Positions 45,746-59,581 are shown, numbered from the stretch's first letter. The stretch: DNA of 64,000 bases from Lutjanus erythropterus (GCA_020091685.1 CM034597.1:35085301-35149300); one strand, 5' to 3'. Translations and numbers: made by a program. The notes: generated from the sequence alone by a model not told the origin.

Positions 45746-47126
45746 ACTATCCGACAGTGAACTTTGCACCCTGCTGATACTGTAGCATCTCTGCGGTCAG
45801 TTCTGCATTTGTTAAGATTTAGTCTTTAAGTAGTCTTTGAAGAGTTTTCTGAGAAAAGAAAAAATAAGATTAAGATTTATATTTTGCATATTTCTAATCA
45901 TGTCACAAGCTTCCATGTGAAATTCTAGTGGTGTCTCCTCTAATTGCGTTACTTTGCCAAATATATAAGATATCAAATCCCTTTCTCTGTAAAAGAAGTA
46001 GCAGCCATGAAAATGTCAAGGGTTTTAACTGTGTAAAGACTTAAAACAACTTGTTCAGTAATTTCAATATTTCTCCCCGATAAAAATGCACAAGCGGCAT
46101 CCTGGATTTAGACAGAAAGCTCGGTCCAGAATTAGATGGATCCAGATGTCACTTTACTGGTAGCCAGCTGCCACAGAGAATCAGTGTCTGTTGTTGTTAG
46201 ATAAGTTTATTATGTAATTACTGTGGAATTACTCCCTGCTGAACTGACTGGAATATAACAGACAGGGAGAGAAAAAGATTTATCTCACGCAGATTTCACT
46301 GATATGACTGATGTGAAGCGAACAGTGAAGCTGAAAATGAGGCTAAAGTGGTCGTCGACCTTTTCTTAAATAGGAAAATATATTTAAACACACTGCAGAT
46401 GCACAAAGCCGTTTCCACCTACTGTGCCTATAGAAAGTAGAGGTTATAACTTGAATAATCTTTTAATAAGGTCACTGATAAGATTGGTTAATTGGTCGAT
46501 TGCTTATTTAAATAATGACGGGGCTCCGTTAATCAGGAAGTATCACATAGACGTCACAGAAGATTGGATGTGTCAGAAATCTGTTTGCCCAAATTGTTTG
46601 CCCCTGCACAGATTGTCTTATTTTTGGCTATCAAATAACAACATGTTTAATCTAATGTTGAAAAATGATGAAAAACGTCCAAACCGATTTTTCAAATAAC
46701 AAAGGTGACTTTTTCAGGCCAAAACCAAAGATATTCAGTTTAATATGATAAACCAAGAAAAAGACAAGTGAGTCGCCAGATTTAACAGCCCTGTGTGGGA
46801 TTTTTACTTACCCAGGGGAAGCAGGCAATCCTCATTACTGAGTCCTGTGTTGTCCTCATTTTTTTCAGAATAATCCAACATTTTATGTTAACACAAAATA
46901 AATGAATGTGACTTCAACCAGGTGAAAGACTGAAAAATCCGTGCGTACGTCCATGTGACATTAAGGGCCCAAAATGCAAATGGTGGCCTCCTAATAAATG
47001 TTCACAGGGGCCTCATCTAGTGTTGTTTTTCACATTGTCTGCAGGTATTTGGATGTGCATGCTTTTGTAGTTCGTAGTTTTTACCTTTAACCAGGTGCCT
47101 GTCCAGTCAGTGTACAGTGTATCAGA

Positions 47127-47428
47127 GCTGCAACTAAAGATAGTCTGGTTATTATTTTCTTGATTAATTGAATACTTGTTTGGTCTATAATATATCAGAA
47201 AATGGTGAACAACATTAATCAGTGCGTCTGAAAGCCTAAATGACGTCCTTAAATATTTTGTTTTGTTCGCAACCCAAAGATACTTAGCTTACTGTCACAG
47301 AGGAGACAAAAAAATGTCAAATTTAAGAAGCTGAAATCAGAGAACTTTTTTCATTCGATTATTAAAACAGTGATAGTGATAAATTTAATAGTTGTCGGTT
47401 GATTAAGTGAATAATTGTTGCTGTGCGG
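47127..47428 (+). mobile_element. MITE, 'GGGCTGCAACTA' family, near full-length copy
   Basis: Starts AGAGCTGCAACTAAAGATAG and continues GTTTGGTCTATAATATATCA, GAAAATGGTGAACAAC, AAATGACGTCCTTAAATATT, AACCCAAAGATACTTAGCTT, TTTAAGAAGCTGAAATCAGA and GAATAATTGTTGCTGTGC. A further partial copy lies at about 46620-46770. Confidence 0.8.
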
Positions 47429-48079
47429 CGTATGGTGGGTGATAGCAGACACTCTGCACATGGTGGCTGATGGGAGATTGTGCCCTCTGTTTGAAACGAC
47501 AGAAATTCAAAATCTAAACTAATCTGACTGCACAGAGACACAGATTACAGCCAAGGGGATTACATGGGCCATTGGGATGCCACTCGACCACTGTGCGTGT
47601 GCATGTCTGTGTGTGTTTTCGTGTGTGTGTGTGTGTGTGTGTGTGCGTGCGCCTGCAGCAACTATAGCAGGAACAAGACACTCATCTCCCAGTACAAACA
47701 AAATATATAATAGTTATAATATTCTACCCGGATCAGATTTAATTCTGCGTGCAGTCCATTCAGTCAGGAAATGCAGACGTTAATATATTTTACAGTACAG
47801 GCCGTCCTGGCTGAGCAACGTGATTGGCTCACGGGTAATTCACCAGGGATGTTCTTAACTATGACATCAGAGATACATCATCATTAAGTACGCATTACCA
47901 GTTTAATCTCTGGGATTCATGCGTCATTCATAAAAGATCAAATGTCCGATTTCACTTTTCTATAATTCTGATATTTGTTGCAGTTTGTTTGACCTGATGA
48001 GTGAAATAATATTCAGATTATCAGCACATCACAGTTTGTATTAGAATTAGAAAAGAAAGTTGTGTACTTGCACAATTCA

Positions 48080-48175
48080 CTTCAGAGGGAAATAAGGTAC
48101 ATTTTACTTCACTACATATTTAGTAGCTTTAGTTATTATAAAAAATCAAGATTCTTGCATACAAAACATATGAAA
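48080..48175 (+). repeat. Piece of a common fish dispersed repeat
   Basis: GTACATTTTACTTCACTACA, TAGTAGCTTTAGTTA and TTGCATACAAAACATATGAA in order match a repeat I know from many fish genomes. A related fragment is at 39030-39160. Limits are approximate. Confidence 0.5.
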
Positions 48176-49599
48176 ATGTTCAAGTAGTAGGACACAGTCT
48201 ACGTCCTGAAGCTCAGATCTGTGGAAAAAAACAATATCACACAGTAAAAACCTGAACAATGTCAGTGTTGGCGAATGTGTTGTAATATATCTGCTGGTCA
48301 TTTTCACATTTTAAATAAATATTATTTGGTAGACGTGAGATCAGATCATACTTACTTTGTTTCCTGCATTCTGGTGACTTTAAAAGAAAGAAAAAAAAAC
48401 TAAATAATAAGTTCACTGCAACAGTACAGCACATAAGTACAATGTATGTCAAATCCTTGTTTATGTTATGTTGTTTATGTTGAATACTACTAATTTTATG
48501 CTAATTCACAGGAAAGAATACAGAATAATTTCTCCCTCTGGTGTGAACTTTTTAAATCTCGATCATAAACTAATATGCATCACTTTTCATTCATTCGTTT
48601 ATGTTTTGCCCCTGCCCCGATTTGGAAAAAGCATGCCCCTTTCCTTTAAAACGTTCCTTAAGAAACAGGAATTCTTAGGAAGTCTGGTTTGGCGTAGCTG
48701 TATTGTTGAAAAAAAATGCATGGAAATTTGTCAGAAATTGGGAGAAATAAAGGAGAATTGTGATCCAAGGAGGAAACAGGCAGAGGGAAATGAAAAAACA
48801 GGAGGGTCCTGGGAAAATCAGGAGGTTTGGCAAGTATGGATGAAATCAGCGATCAGCCCGGATTTCTTGATTTTGATTTCAGTATTTGTGTACCGTGCAT
48901 TTGGGAAATGTACCAACAAGGCTGAAAAGGCAGGGCAGATTTTTATTACTAATACCACTAACAGGTAGTAAAAAAGAAAAAGCAATAACCAGGAAATGGC
49001 TGAATAAAGAGTCTCACATTGACTCTCATTGACTTTTCCTCTGAGACATACCATCAAAAAAAGTGAAAAATACTGGAAAAACTGGACATTGTGTTTTACA
49101 CTGGAATGGTTTCTTTACTATATATTTATTTTGTTTTGAAGAACTTTGTTTTTATTTCCTTCTGTACTAAAGATTAAGAGAGTAGACTTGTTCTCTGTCT
49201 GTCTGCTCTGTTTTTGTTCAAAATAAAAATAAAGGTAAAAGGAAATGAAATTATTTTACTTAAATAAGGACGTGAAGGCTTCCTTCACCAGCGATGATGA
49301 TGACAGTGATGGCTTATATACTGTCAAAGAATATTTAATGCACACACTGTACATGTGGCGCAGAAACGGTGAGAAATACGATAAAGCTGTGATAAACATG
49401 AAGGTTGAATGTAACATGAGAGGGTGGTTTACCTCCCAGCAGCAACCGACGTGACAAACAGAAAAACACTGCATATAAATTATGGATGTCAAAAGCTTTA
49501 CCATAAAATCAAATGAGCGCTTTAGTGTCCATTACAGTAAAACAGACTCCAGTGTTTTCGCTTAATTGACACACTCTTCTCTTTTCTTCCTGTCTGCAG

Positions 49600-49650
49600 G
49601 TCAATGGAACAGAAGCAGACTATGAGTATGAGGAAATCACGCTGGAGCGG
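49600..49650 (+). CDS. dlg1: Linker exon VNGTEADYEYEEITLER before PDZ1
   Basis: The exon has 17 codons, phase 0 at both ends, acceptor GTCTGCAG and donor CGG/GTAAAA. The peptide VNGTEADYEYEEITLER matches DLG1 (VNGTDADYEYEEITLER) with one conservative change; DLG2 has EIEYEFEE and DLG4 EGEMEYEE. The last residues EEITLER form the first beta strand of PDZ1. The donor departs from consensus at its last exon base position (CGG/GTAAAA) but is usable. Confidence 0.93.
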
Positions 49651-50525
49651 GTAAAAACTCACATACAGTATAAACACGCCACCGACATGCGTGCCTTTTA
49701 TACTCACTGTACTGTAAATGTAGTCAGTCACATCAGCCCCACGATGAGAGGACCTCCGCCCATTCAGGCTGACCCCTGTCCCCCCCCGAACCCTCCTCCA
49801 TAATCATGTTAAAAACATTATCACCACCGGCGAGAGCAGAAATTATTTTGAGTCTATTTTAAACTGGGAGAGCTGGAACCTGTGCTGAGACAAAAACCTT
49901 GCAAATAAAAAGGAGAAATAGAAGGTGTGAAAAGACCAAACAGATTTATGCTGATAGAGATTGTAACAAGTTAAGATAGCTATTGTTAGCACACTGAGTA
50001 TTTGAAATAGGCATTTCACAGTGATTTTATATTGATATCAAAGCAAGCTAGAGTTTATGCTTTGTTAAAATTCTAAATGGTTCAATAAAAAAAAGATCTT
50101 ATCTGACAGAACTTATCATTATAACCTCATTATAACTAAGACTAACATCATTACATATGAATCAGCAGTTGCACTATATTGAACATGCAACATCCTGCAA
50201 AGGAGCGAAATATTTTACAGTTTAACAACAAACTTTACTGTCGAAAATGGTATCAGAACTTTTACCAGTATTTTTAAGTATATCTTAAAGTATACATTAT
50301 TATTATTATATATTTATGCTGATACTGATGTAGACCAGTATAACTGTGATAGGCCATTATTGTTCGACCTGCGTATCAGTCAGGCTCTACTTTAAAGTTG
50401 TCATAAACAGTAGCTTGTTTTGACTGTAAGTGTTTTTATTTCCTATTTAAGTGCTCACGGAAATTATGTGAAGATACTTAAGTGATACTTGGTGAAGTCG
50501 AGCAAACTTTCTTTGCCAGAGATAA

Positions 50526-50790
50526 ATTAAAGGGATATTGAAGTGGAATTGTGTGACGTAGACATACGAATATATTCAGTGTATTACCTACAGCAGATGA
50601 TGTTGGTATGTCCCCAGTTTGAGAGCAGAGAGGGACACCAAGCAATGAACTGCTTTAGACAGGGTCAACAGCAAAAGGTAGTTTTAAGCCACCTAAAAAC
50701 TTCTGAAGGGGGGCATTCTAGAAAAAGTTTGGGAACCACTGATGTAAGCCAAATATTGCTTTGTCTAAAACCAGCAAACTATCACTTTAA
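50526..50790 (+). mobile_element. Short derivative of the foldback family
   Basis: The left end TTAAAGGGATATTGAAGTGG is followed by CAGTGTATTACCTACAGCAG, CCCCAGTTTGAGAGCAG, CAATGAACTGC, CAACAGCAAAA and TTAAGCCACCTAAAAA, as in the 22052 element. It ends AAACTATCACTTTAAG, inverted to the left end. About 265 bases, so most of the interior is deleted. Confidence 0.75.
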
Positions 50791-50950
50791 GGACACCTAA
50801 TCATAATTTGTGAAATATAAAGAGAGTACGAGTAAGAAAAATGACAATGTGATGTTTTAAGGAAACAAAAAACCTAAAATGTTTTTTTACAGACTGGAGG
50901 TCACAGACTTGTTTGTTTACCTCCACCTCTCACTTCAGTCTTATTACACA

Positions 50951-51190
50951 GTAGGGATGCACCCAAATCTGAATACATTATTCAGGAAATCATAAATAAT
51001 GCTAAAGACACAGATATTCTTCTACCTGAAGTTGCTTGTTATTATTCAAGATAAAATTATTTCCATATTGTAACACAGTAATGCCAGGAATATTACTTTT
51101 TACTTTATCTAAAGGCTCAGTTTTACTATTATATTATTATAATATTACTATATGTATAATATTTTATGACTGTAAACTGCATTAATATTC
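50951..51190 (+). mobile_element. Dispersed element, 'GGATGCACCCAA' family, copy 2
   Basis: TAGGGATGCACCCAAATCTG, TTATTCAGGAAATCATAAAT, AATGCTAAAGACACAG and ATTCTTCTACCTGAAGTTGC parallel 24255-24480. An AATAACGTCTCTGTGCAACT block near 51260 also recurs near the first copy. Confidence 0.6.
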
Positions 51191-52484
51191 AGTTAATAAA
51201 AATAAAAAAACAGTACAAGGATGTATGAATATATTTGTGAACAAAAACAGAAGAAATAATAACGTCTCTGTGCAACTCTGCTACACAGGAAAGTTATTTT
51301 AATATGCCTCAAAAAGTTATTTCTGATCTTCTCATGTTGACAAATTCTGTAAAACAGTTGTCAGGATACATTAATTAAACCAGAAATATTACAATGCTAA
51401 AATCTTCATCAGCTATCTTAGTTCACATCTTCCTCTCCTTTGCTTCTCCTTCTCTCCGTCCCACCATCGGTCCGACTCCGCTGACCCTGTTTCCTCTCTA
51501 TTCCTCGTCCATCCTTTCCTACTTTCTTTCTCCTGACCCCCCCCCCCCCTCATTATATTCCCCTTTCTCTCACCCTGAGGCTCTCCCTCTGCGTCTCTCT
51601 CTCTCTCTCTCACTCTATTCTCCTGTGACCTGGTTCTGTCTACTTGACGGGATCTGCTTTAAAGACACTATGGACATACACGCAAACACAGGCACAGACA
51701 TTATACGAGCTTTAAACCCGGTGACAAACGAGAGAGAGAGAGTGCAGTGACACAGAGCAGTGACTGTCATCAGGTGATGTGGGTGGTCTGTTACGTGTAA
51801 CTTGGTAAGAAGTGATAACAGGAGAAAGGCAGATTACATGTTTATTCAGATGATAAACTGGTTTTGTAAGAAGTGAAAATTGGGGGGATATTAGACGAAG
51901 TTTTGCGATAAATTTAATTTCCGTAAGATAGATTGAATAGATGCTTCTTTGTGAGAGGTAATATATCACCTGTAGTGTGTGATGTGTTAATGATGTGTGA
52001 GATTTTTGCAGCAGGAAGTTCTAATTATTTCCCCTTATAAAGAGCATCTCAGAACATTTGTGCTCGGTTGCATAAAAGCACATTAGGTTTTTTGTTTTTT
52101 TTTGTTTGCAACATTTTCCTAAAAAATCGTATAGACTCATGTAGACATAAACCCTTTCAATCATCACTTATGACCCTCGAGAGGTGTTCAGTGGTGGCTG
52201 TATCTGCAGAAACCCTGTCCTCCTCTGTCTGTACTTCCTTTTTTTCATTATGTGCACAGGATGCTTTACCAACCCAAAATGTTTGTATTTGACGTCCCGG
52301 GACGTTCTGGTGTGTTTAAGACAGCTTGGGCAAATCCTGCTATCCTTTAAATTTTCATCTAAGGATGCCTAAGGGGAAAATGAGTTGCACAAAATCACGG
52401 TAACCGTTTCCTTGGGATGTTGTAAGGGAAAACCCTTTAAAAGTGTCTGCCGTTAGTTCTAAGTTGTAGAGTTTTAGAGAGAAC

Positions 52485-52690
52485 TTGAATTTTTCAAATG
52501 TAGTTTCTTTGGTGCTTTGAGCACCACAAGCCAAGTGCCATTTAGTCCCATTACATTGGAGAGACAGCCGATATCACTACGGCCAAAATCTCCCAAACTC
52601 TGTAACTCACACCAAAAAAATCTAGATGGATAAACACCAGTACAAGCCAGAAAAATCTGTACTTTTGATTTTGAGGTGAACTGTCCCTTA
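52485..52690 (-). repeat. Dispersed repeat, 'AAGTTCACC' family, copy 2
   Basis: On the minus strand it starts TTAAGGGACAGTTCACCTCA and AAATCAAAAGTACAG, includes TTTATCCATCTAGATT, and runs to ATGGCACTTGGCTTGTGG. It parallels the + copy at 20693. Confidence 0.65.
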
Positions 52691-53422
52691 AGTATTCCTT
52701 TATGTGTTTCTAGAATGTCTTCAACATCCATTTTCCTCAGAAAATATTAACTGACCTATACCAGTCCCTTAAAAGTGAAATGTAAATAGGGATGTGCAAC
52801 TTGTTAGACAGTATGGATTTGTCATTAGTATCAGCAACTCTGTACCTAGCCAAACATTAACATATATTAATATTTGCTATATCGTTTTATTTAAACTCAC
52901 CAGGTTTTGTCGACTCCTGTCGATGTTTCTCTCTTTTCTTGCCGTCACAGTAACGTTTTCATATTTCTTCATCACTTCCTCTGTGGTTCGTTTCACAGCA
53001 GATTTCCTGCATTGATTTTGTCACTTAATTCTTGCCACATATTCTGCTTGTGTATTTGATATTGCTGGGTTAAATTTTCTTTGGATTATTTGCCTCTATA
53101 TTCTGAGAGGAGAACAACATTCTCATCTTCTATCGTCTGTAGTCCTTTACACAGAAACTCCTAGATAGTGAGCAGGGAAAAGTGAATGAGCGAAGGATTT
53201 CAGACACAACTTTAGTCTAAACAGTTAGTGAAAGAGACAATCTAAAAAGCTTTATGCTACACTCCTAAGTGAAGCCCCAGTGTTCTCAAGTGTAGGGAAG
53301 ATAATGTAGATAAATGGAGCAACTCTGTCATTTATCGTAGATCATCTAAGCTTCTAGCATCAGAAACAGTCTTTGAAAAGTAATATGCATGTTCAGATGG
53401 TGTTCATTTTTATTTTTCCTGA

Positions 53423-54598
<1,176 letters not shown>

Positions 54599-54768
54599 GG
54601 TGAATGACTGTATAGTCCGGGTAAACGAGGCAGACGTCAGGGAGGTGACCCACAGCGGGGCTGTGGAGGCACTGAAGGAGGCGGGAGGTCTGGTCAGACT
54701 TTGTATACGACGCAGGAGGAGCCTCACTGAGAGAATCATGGATATCAAGCTGGTCAAAGGGCCCAAAG
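54599..54768 (+). CDS. dlg1: PDZ1, second exon, through PDZ1-PDZ2 spacer
   Basis: The exon has 170 bases, completing Arg with its first base and leaving one G for the next exon (donor AAAG/GTGAGA). It encodes [20 protein letters not shown], then [20 protein letters not shown] and [17 protein letters not shown]. The His in [10 protein letters not shown] is the helix-B residue that reads Ser or Thr at ligand position -2, making PDZ1 class I. The short spacer before PDZ2 has SLTER where mammalian DLG1 has PVSEK, and the beta strand has LCIRRRR for LYVKRRK. This is more divergence than in neighbouring exons and fits one of two teleost duplicates. Confidence 0.95.
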
Positions 54769-55221
54769 GTGAGAAAATGCTGCAAAAATAAACAGAGCAT
54801 ACAGTGGAACCCATAAGTAGTAAAACCCAGACTAATTTTGAGTGCTGACATGCTTTTTCTATGTTATTACTTACTGACTGCAGGAGAAGGAAATATAAAA
54901 ATAGACATGAGCTGGAGCCTGAAAGTGAGAAAGTATGACGAGGCATGGTTTTCTGATTTCAGCTACAAAGACATCACAGTGATTGAGCAGGGGAAATAAA
55001 AGATTAATAGAGTAATTAGAATGATTGAAATCTGAAATATATGTGACGGTTCACTTTCTCTTTTGATTATTACCCTTTAATTGTACTGTATCAACTGTCA
55101 GAATTGAGAAAAGGCACTCAAGAGGGAAAATGCAGCACTGCAGCAAATACAAATTGTAAATGAAGCAAATATAACATTAAAAACATCCCCAGAAAACAAA
55201 GCTGTTGATGTTTTCTCTCAG
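54769..55221 (+). other. dlg1: Intron between PDZ1 and PDZ2
   Basis: About 450 bases of AT-rich sequence with no feature recognised. The acceptor TTTTCTCTCAG is strong. Confidence 0.8.
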
Positions 55222-55358
55222 GTTTAGGATTCAGTATAGCAGGTGGAGTTGGAAACCAACACGTCCCGGGCGACAACAGCATCTACGTGACTAAGATCAT
55301 CGAGGGAGGGGCTGCACACAAAGACGGACGGCTACAGATAGGAGACAAGCTCGTAGCT
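55222..55358 (+). CDS. dlg1: PDZ2, first exon
   Basis: The exon has 137 bases, entering with two bases that complete Gly and ending in phase 0 (donor GCT/GTGAGA). It encodes [20 protein letters not shown], then [20 protein letters not shown] and DKLVA. With the split codon the loop reads GLGF. The block [16 protein letters not shown] is diagnostic of DLG PDZ2, with Val for the usual Ile in [14 protein letters not shown] corresponds to LQIGDKLLA in DLG1. Confidence 0.95.
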
Positions 55359-56032
55359 GTGAGAAACTCCCTTTTATTCTTTTGAATTCTTTGACACTCT
55401 TCTCTCTTCTTCATTCTTCATCTCAACATGCGAATACTCTAGTCTAGTATGCCCTGTAGATTTTAGTTTTCATCAAAGCAAAGACACAATTAGTTTCCTA
55501 ATCAAAGAAAAACTTCCTTTCAAGCTCTATATTGAATTTACATGTCATAAATATCCCTTAGTAACACCAACTATGAAATGATTTGCACTTAATAAAACCA
55601 GAAATGTAATTCCTCCACAGTAATGTCACCAAATTTAGGATGACTTGTGCATTAACCTGGGAACTGAGCAGAAACAAGGCTCTCCATTACTCCCTTTATT
55701 AAATTCTTACATATTACCTGCTGGGTATGTTATATTCAAAGACTGAATTAGGTGTATTGGAGAAGGGCCGTCTGCAAAGGGTATGATTGTATCAGATTTT
55801 TACTCCTCTGCTCTTCATCCAAGCTCATTAAAGGTGATTTAACACAGCAGCACACCATTCAGGATAAAAATAAATATAACTCCTCTATTCATATTTTAAT
55901 ATGCTTGTACACTCCATGGACCCACAAACACATAGTGGAGTTTCATGTGGTGTTACAGTGGACATAGTGATGTCGGTGTGTTTATTCATGCCTGTACATG
56001 ATGACAGAGTCTATGTTCGCATGTGTCTCCAG
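55359..56032 (+). other. dlg1: Intron inside PDZ2
   Basis: About 670 bases of AT-rich unique-looking sequence. Nothing else is recognised. Confidence 0.8.
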
Positions 56033-56177
56033 GTGAACGCCTCCTGTTTGGAGGAGGTAACTCATGAGGAGGCAGTGGCCGCGCTAAAGTCGACTCCTGA
56101 CGTCGTTTACCTCCGTGTGGCCAAACACACCTCCCTTTTTATCAATGACAACTTCCCTCCACCCGACGTCACTAATT
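56033..56177 (+). CDS. dlg1: PDZ2, second exon, and start of the PDZ2-PDZ3 linker
   Basis: The exon has 145 bases, enters in phase 0 (acceptor GTCTCCAG) and leaves one base (donor AATT/GTAAGT). It encodes [20 protein letters not shown], then [20 protein letters not shown] and FPPPDVTN. The [10 protein letters not shown] helix carries the class I His. [11 protein letters not shown] matches DLG1 rather than DLG4 (GLEDVMHEDAV). PPDVTN is the conserved start of the linker that follows PDZ2. [11 protein letters not shown] replaces the usual KPTSMYMNDGY, so the linker edge is somewhat diverged. Confidence 0.95.
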
Positions 56178-58304
56178 GTAAGTACACGTTCATCAGACAC
56201 ACCATAATGCAGCAATGATTACATTTAGATGCACAAAATACTCTGCATTTTGCCTTTGCTGCAGCCATGCATACTCAGATTAAAATAATGACGTTCATCC
56301 TGCAGCTCATATCATACATCATATTCAAAACATAGCAAAGCAGATCCAAAAACCTGGTGAAATATAATTTTTCTTAATATTTAACAGTAGGTGTTTTCCT
56401 GCATCTGATCAGAGATGTAGGCTTTTCTTTTGTGCATGCATCGCTACGCCAGCTTTGCAAACTGTTGGCCAGCTGACTGTAAACTATCATGATGCACTGT
56501 GTACATGTCCAAAGAATGCTCCAAAAACCTCAATAATATTGGCATATCCGTCATGTCTTAATCAGAAAATGCTACATTTAGAACGGATCCGTGGAATATA
56601 CCGTTACACGTCCTGCAAAATTCAGAATATTGTCATTTTTACATGTAACATAGTCATTTTGCTCACGGTTCATTTCTTAGTTTTATTCTTGACATCAGAC
56701 ACAACTTGCGGTGAAACTGTTCTCTGGTAAATGTAGCACACATCGCTGCAGCCAAGAGGCTGAAGTATTTTAGGTCCAGATGGTGTTCAACTATAACGAA
56801 CAGCAAGGAACAAAGCTGTTGGTGGAGATTTTTGCTTTGAGTGGGTTTATAAAAAAAAAAAAAAGAAAAAGCACCCATCTGATATTAGGCTTTTTGCAGA
56901 GACTCCTATTAGAACACTGTGACAGCACGGTTTGCATGGATTTCCAGACCACTTTCATTACAAGCAACCTATCAAAGCAACACGCTCAGGAGATGTTAGA
57001 TTTTAACAAACATATTAATGTGGCTCATTAGTTTTACTGTTTTGGTTGAACCATTTGTCATTCTCTTTCCAGACCAAGTTCCTTTGTGATATTCAGGAGA
57101 TTGCAAAATCTTACACATATATTGAGAAAAACTGTCTGTTGAGATGTGGTATAAACAAAAATTATCAGCTTTCTCTCGCTCTCTCTATAGAACCTTCAGG
57201 AACATATCAGTTCTAGAAACTGGCAGGTTTAATGCCACACCAGAGGTGGACAGACTTTGTTTGTCGTGTGAGCTTAGTAAAACTGAGAAGTAAAGATGAA
57301 ATATATAACCCCTCAACATTCAACAAAAGTTACTGCAAACCAAATTCAAAATATTGGAGCGAGTTGCATCCCTCCACCTCCTTCGTCTAAGACTGTAGGA
57401 CGTCTAAGGTTGCCTGCAGGTTGCAGGGACACTGACCCTCAAGAGGACTGCAGCAGGGAGTGTAATCAGAACTTATAGGAGTATACTTTAAAGATTCTGT
57501 TAAGTTTAACCGTTCTAAACATCTCCTACTAAAACATTATTAATATTAGCTCAGTTTAAAGTGAATAAATGTGTGCAGAATCACTCTGCACTCGAAAGGA
57601 CATTTCTTACTGGCTGAAATCCTCGACATAATAACATTTATAACCCTCAGTGCTGAATACCACCAGGGACTACGGTGTCTGTTCTCGTCGTATGGAGCCG
57701 TAAAAATGTATTACTCAACAAATCTTTTCTAGCGGTTGACAGTACAAACCCGACAGCCTTAAACTTGGACCCTGACAATTATGTTCTGATACAGTCCCCG
57801 CTCTAATAATATCAAGTACTTCCAGTTATTTTAAACCAGTTTAAGTTGGTTAGGATCATTGTGTTTATGGTTTAAAAGATATAAAGATGACATCGAGCAG
57901 ACAGTTTTAAACGTGTTATATAACAGTCTGATTATCAGACTGGGTAAATTTGGTCCACTGGATTACAGCCACTTGACACCTCTCCAAATCAGCATATTAT
58001 CAAACAACATGTCATTTATCACCGCTCTGAATCTAACACGTTACCGAACAGCATATATCACACCACCGTCTCTCACCATATCTCTAATTATATAAAGTAC
58101 ATCAACAGTTTCACTGATTGGCCAAAGATCCAGTCTGAACTGTGACTGATTCGACAATAAATACACTGTTTAATCAGAGACTGCTGTTCGATGATGTTTC
58201 AAATTAGAAATCACGCTGCAAGTGCATGAAAGTACACAATGTGGTTTTATGTGTGACAGTTTGTAAAATATGATTAAAATAAATGTGTGTGTGTGTTCCT
58301 CCAG
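56178..58304 (+). other. dlg1: Intron after PDZ2
   Basis: About 2.1 kb without a recognised exon or transposon. A short A-run near 56851 and a CT/AG mix near 57175 are the only compositional features. The acceptor is preceded by (TG)6 and TTCCTCCAG. Confidence 0.7.
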
Positions 58305-58437
58305 CGTACTCCCCTCATCAAGACAACCATATAAGCCCCTACTTGAGCGGCAGCCAGTCTGTAAGCCCCGCCCCACTGACCACGCCCAGATACTCACCGC
58401 TGCCAAGGGCCATGACCGGAGACGACGATGTCCCCAG
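58305..58437 (+). CDS. dlg1: PDZ2-PDZ3 linker exon
   Basis: The exon has 133 bases. It enters with two bases completing Ser and leaves AG to be completed as Arg (donor CCAG/GTGAGA). It encodes YSPHQDNHISPYLSGSQSVS, then PAPLTTPRYSPLPRAMTGDD and DVP. DNHISP...RYSP...DDD..P follows the DLG1 linker pattern (DNHVSP, ARYSP, GDDEI). It is a flexible, Ser/Pro-rich link that lets PDZ3-SH3-GUK move relative to PDZ1-2. It is rich in Ser-Pro sites, so phosphorylation is plausible. There is no sign of the longer DLG2 insert (YSTVNK-type). Confidence 0.93.
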
Positions 58438-59472
58438 GTGAGACGTCACACACGCAAACATCTACATTTTAATGAGTACAAACAAAAGGTTTTTCTCTGA
58501 CTGTTCTGTAAAACCCCACCCCAACTGTAACTGACCAGTTTATTATTTTATTAGTTTATTTATCAGGGAAAATGCGAGAAATATATATTTTGTTATTACA
58601 GGTTGTAATAACAAGATACAGATCGGTTTACAGAAAACATCCCATACTGTTATTAGAGAGATTATTAGATGGAGAAAACAAATATGAGACATTGTAGTGT
58701 GGGTTTTGAAAATGGTAGTTTAATTGGGCTAATCTGGGTTTAAGTATCATATTTCATTAATGGCATCTTCTTATTGTTTTCATTGTATGACTGAACAGGA
58801 AATTTATTTTCTGTAATTGGTCCCTTATTGAATTTAGTTAGATTCCCCATTGGTTAATGCAATTGATAATATTTTACTGGACATCCAACACTAATGCACA
58901 TGCAATAACATCAGCTTTATGTATGGAAACTTTTCAGGCTGATTAAGTCAGTAAGACATCTTTATTTGTTTAAAAACGTTATGTTTATCAGTTGCAATTG
59001 CAAAGTTTGTCAACCAAAGAAAATTCCAAATCCACCAAAGTGATGCCTTTACAGTCTATACTCCCACTGTAGACCCTTGATCGGGAGGGAAAAAAACAGA
59101 AGAAACCTCAGGGAGAGCCACAGAGGAGAAATGGATGTAGCCTAAATACAAATCGTGATGACAAAATTTCTGATATATTAAAAAGGAAAGAAAGACACAG
59201 AGAGAAAGAGAACGTAGGAGAAATGACTTGGCAGACATTTTGCATCTTCCTTTAGCTTTACTAGCTAAAAAAAATGACTAAATCAAACATCCTACATGGT
59301 CAAATGTCAGTCTTCTCTTCTTCTTTCTCTTCTCCTTTATTTCTTGTCTCATGTCCCCTTCTTGGTTCTAAGCGGCCCTCAAAGAGGTCCACAACACCAG
59401 ATTGGGACTCCTAGAGAGCCCAAAATACACTAAATGACCTCTGTCCCCGCCTGCTCACCCTGCTGCTATGTT

Positions 59473-59512
<40 letters not shown>

Positions 59513-59581
59513 TGTGTGTTTGGCAGTAAAAGGCAGATGGCACTGGGAATTTTGTCTGGCATGTAAACTCAGGTCACATAT

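Larger units (their letters stand above)
44985..49599 (+). other. dlg1: Intron between I1B and the VNGTEADYEYEE exon
   Basis: No exon is seen. It holds MITE copies (45490-45745, 46440-46770 partial, 47127-47428), a GT microsatellite (47618-47644) and a common fish repeat piece (48080-48175). A 166-codon open frame at 48468-48968 has no recognisable domain, no splice context and ordinary intron composition. Confidence 0.65.
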
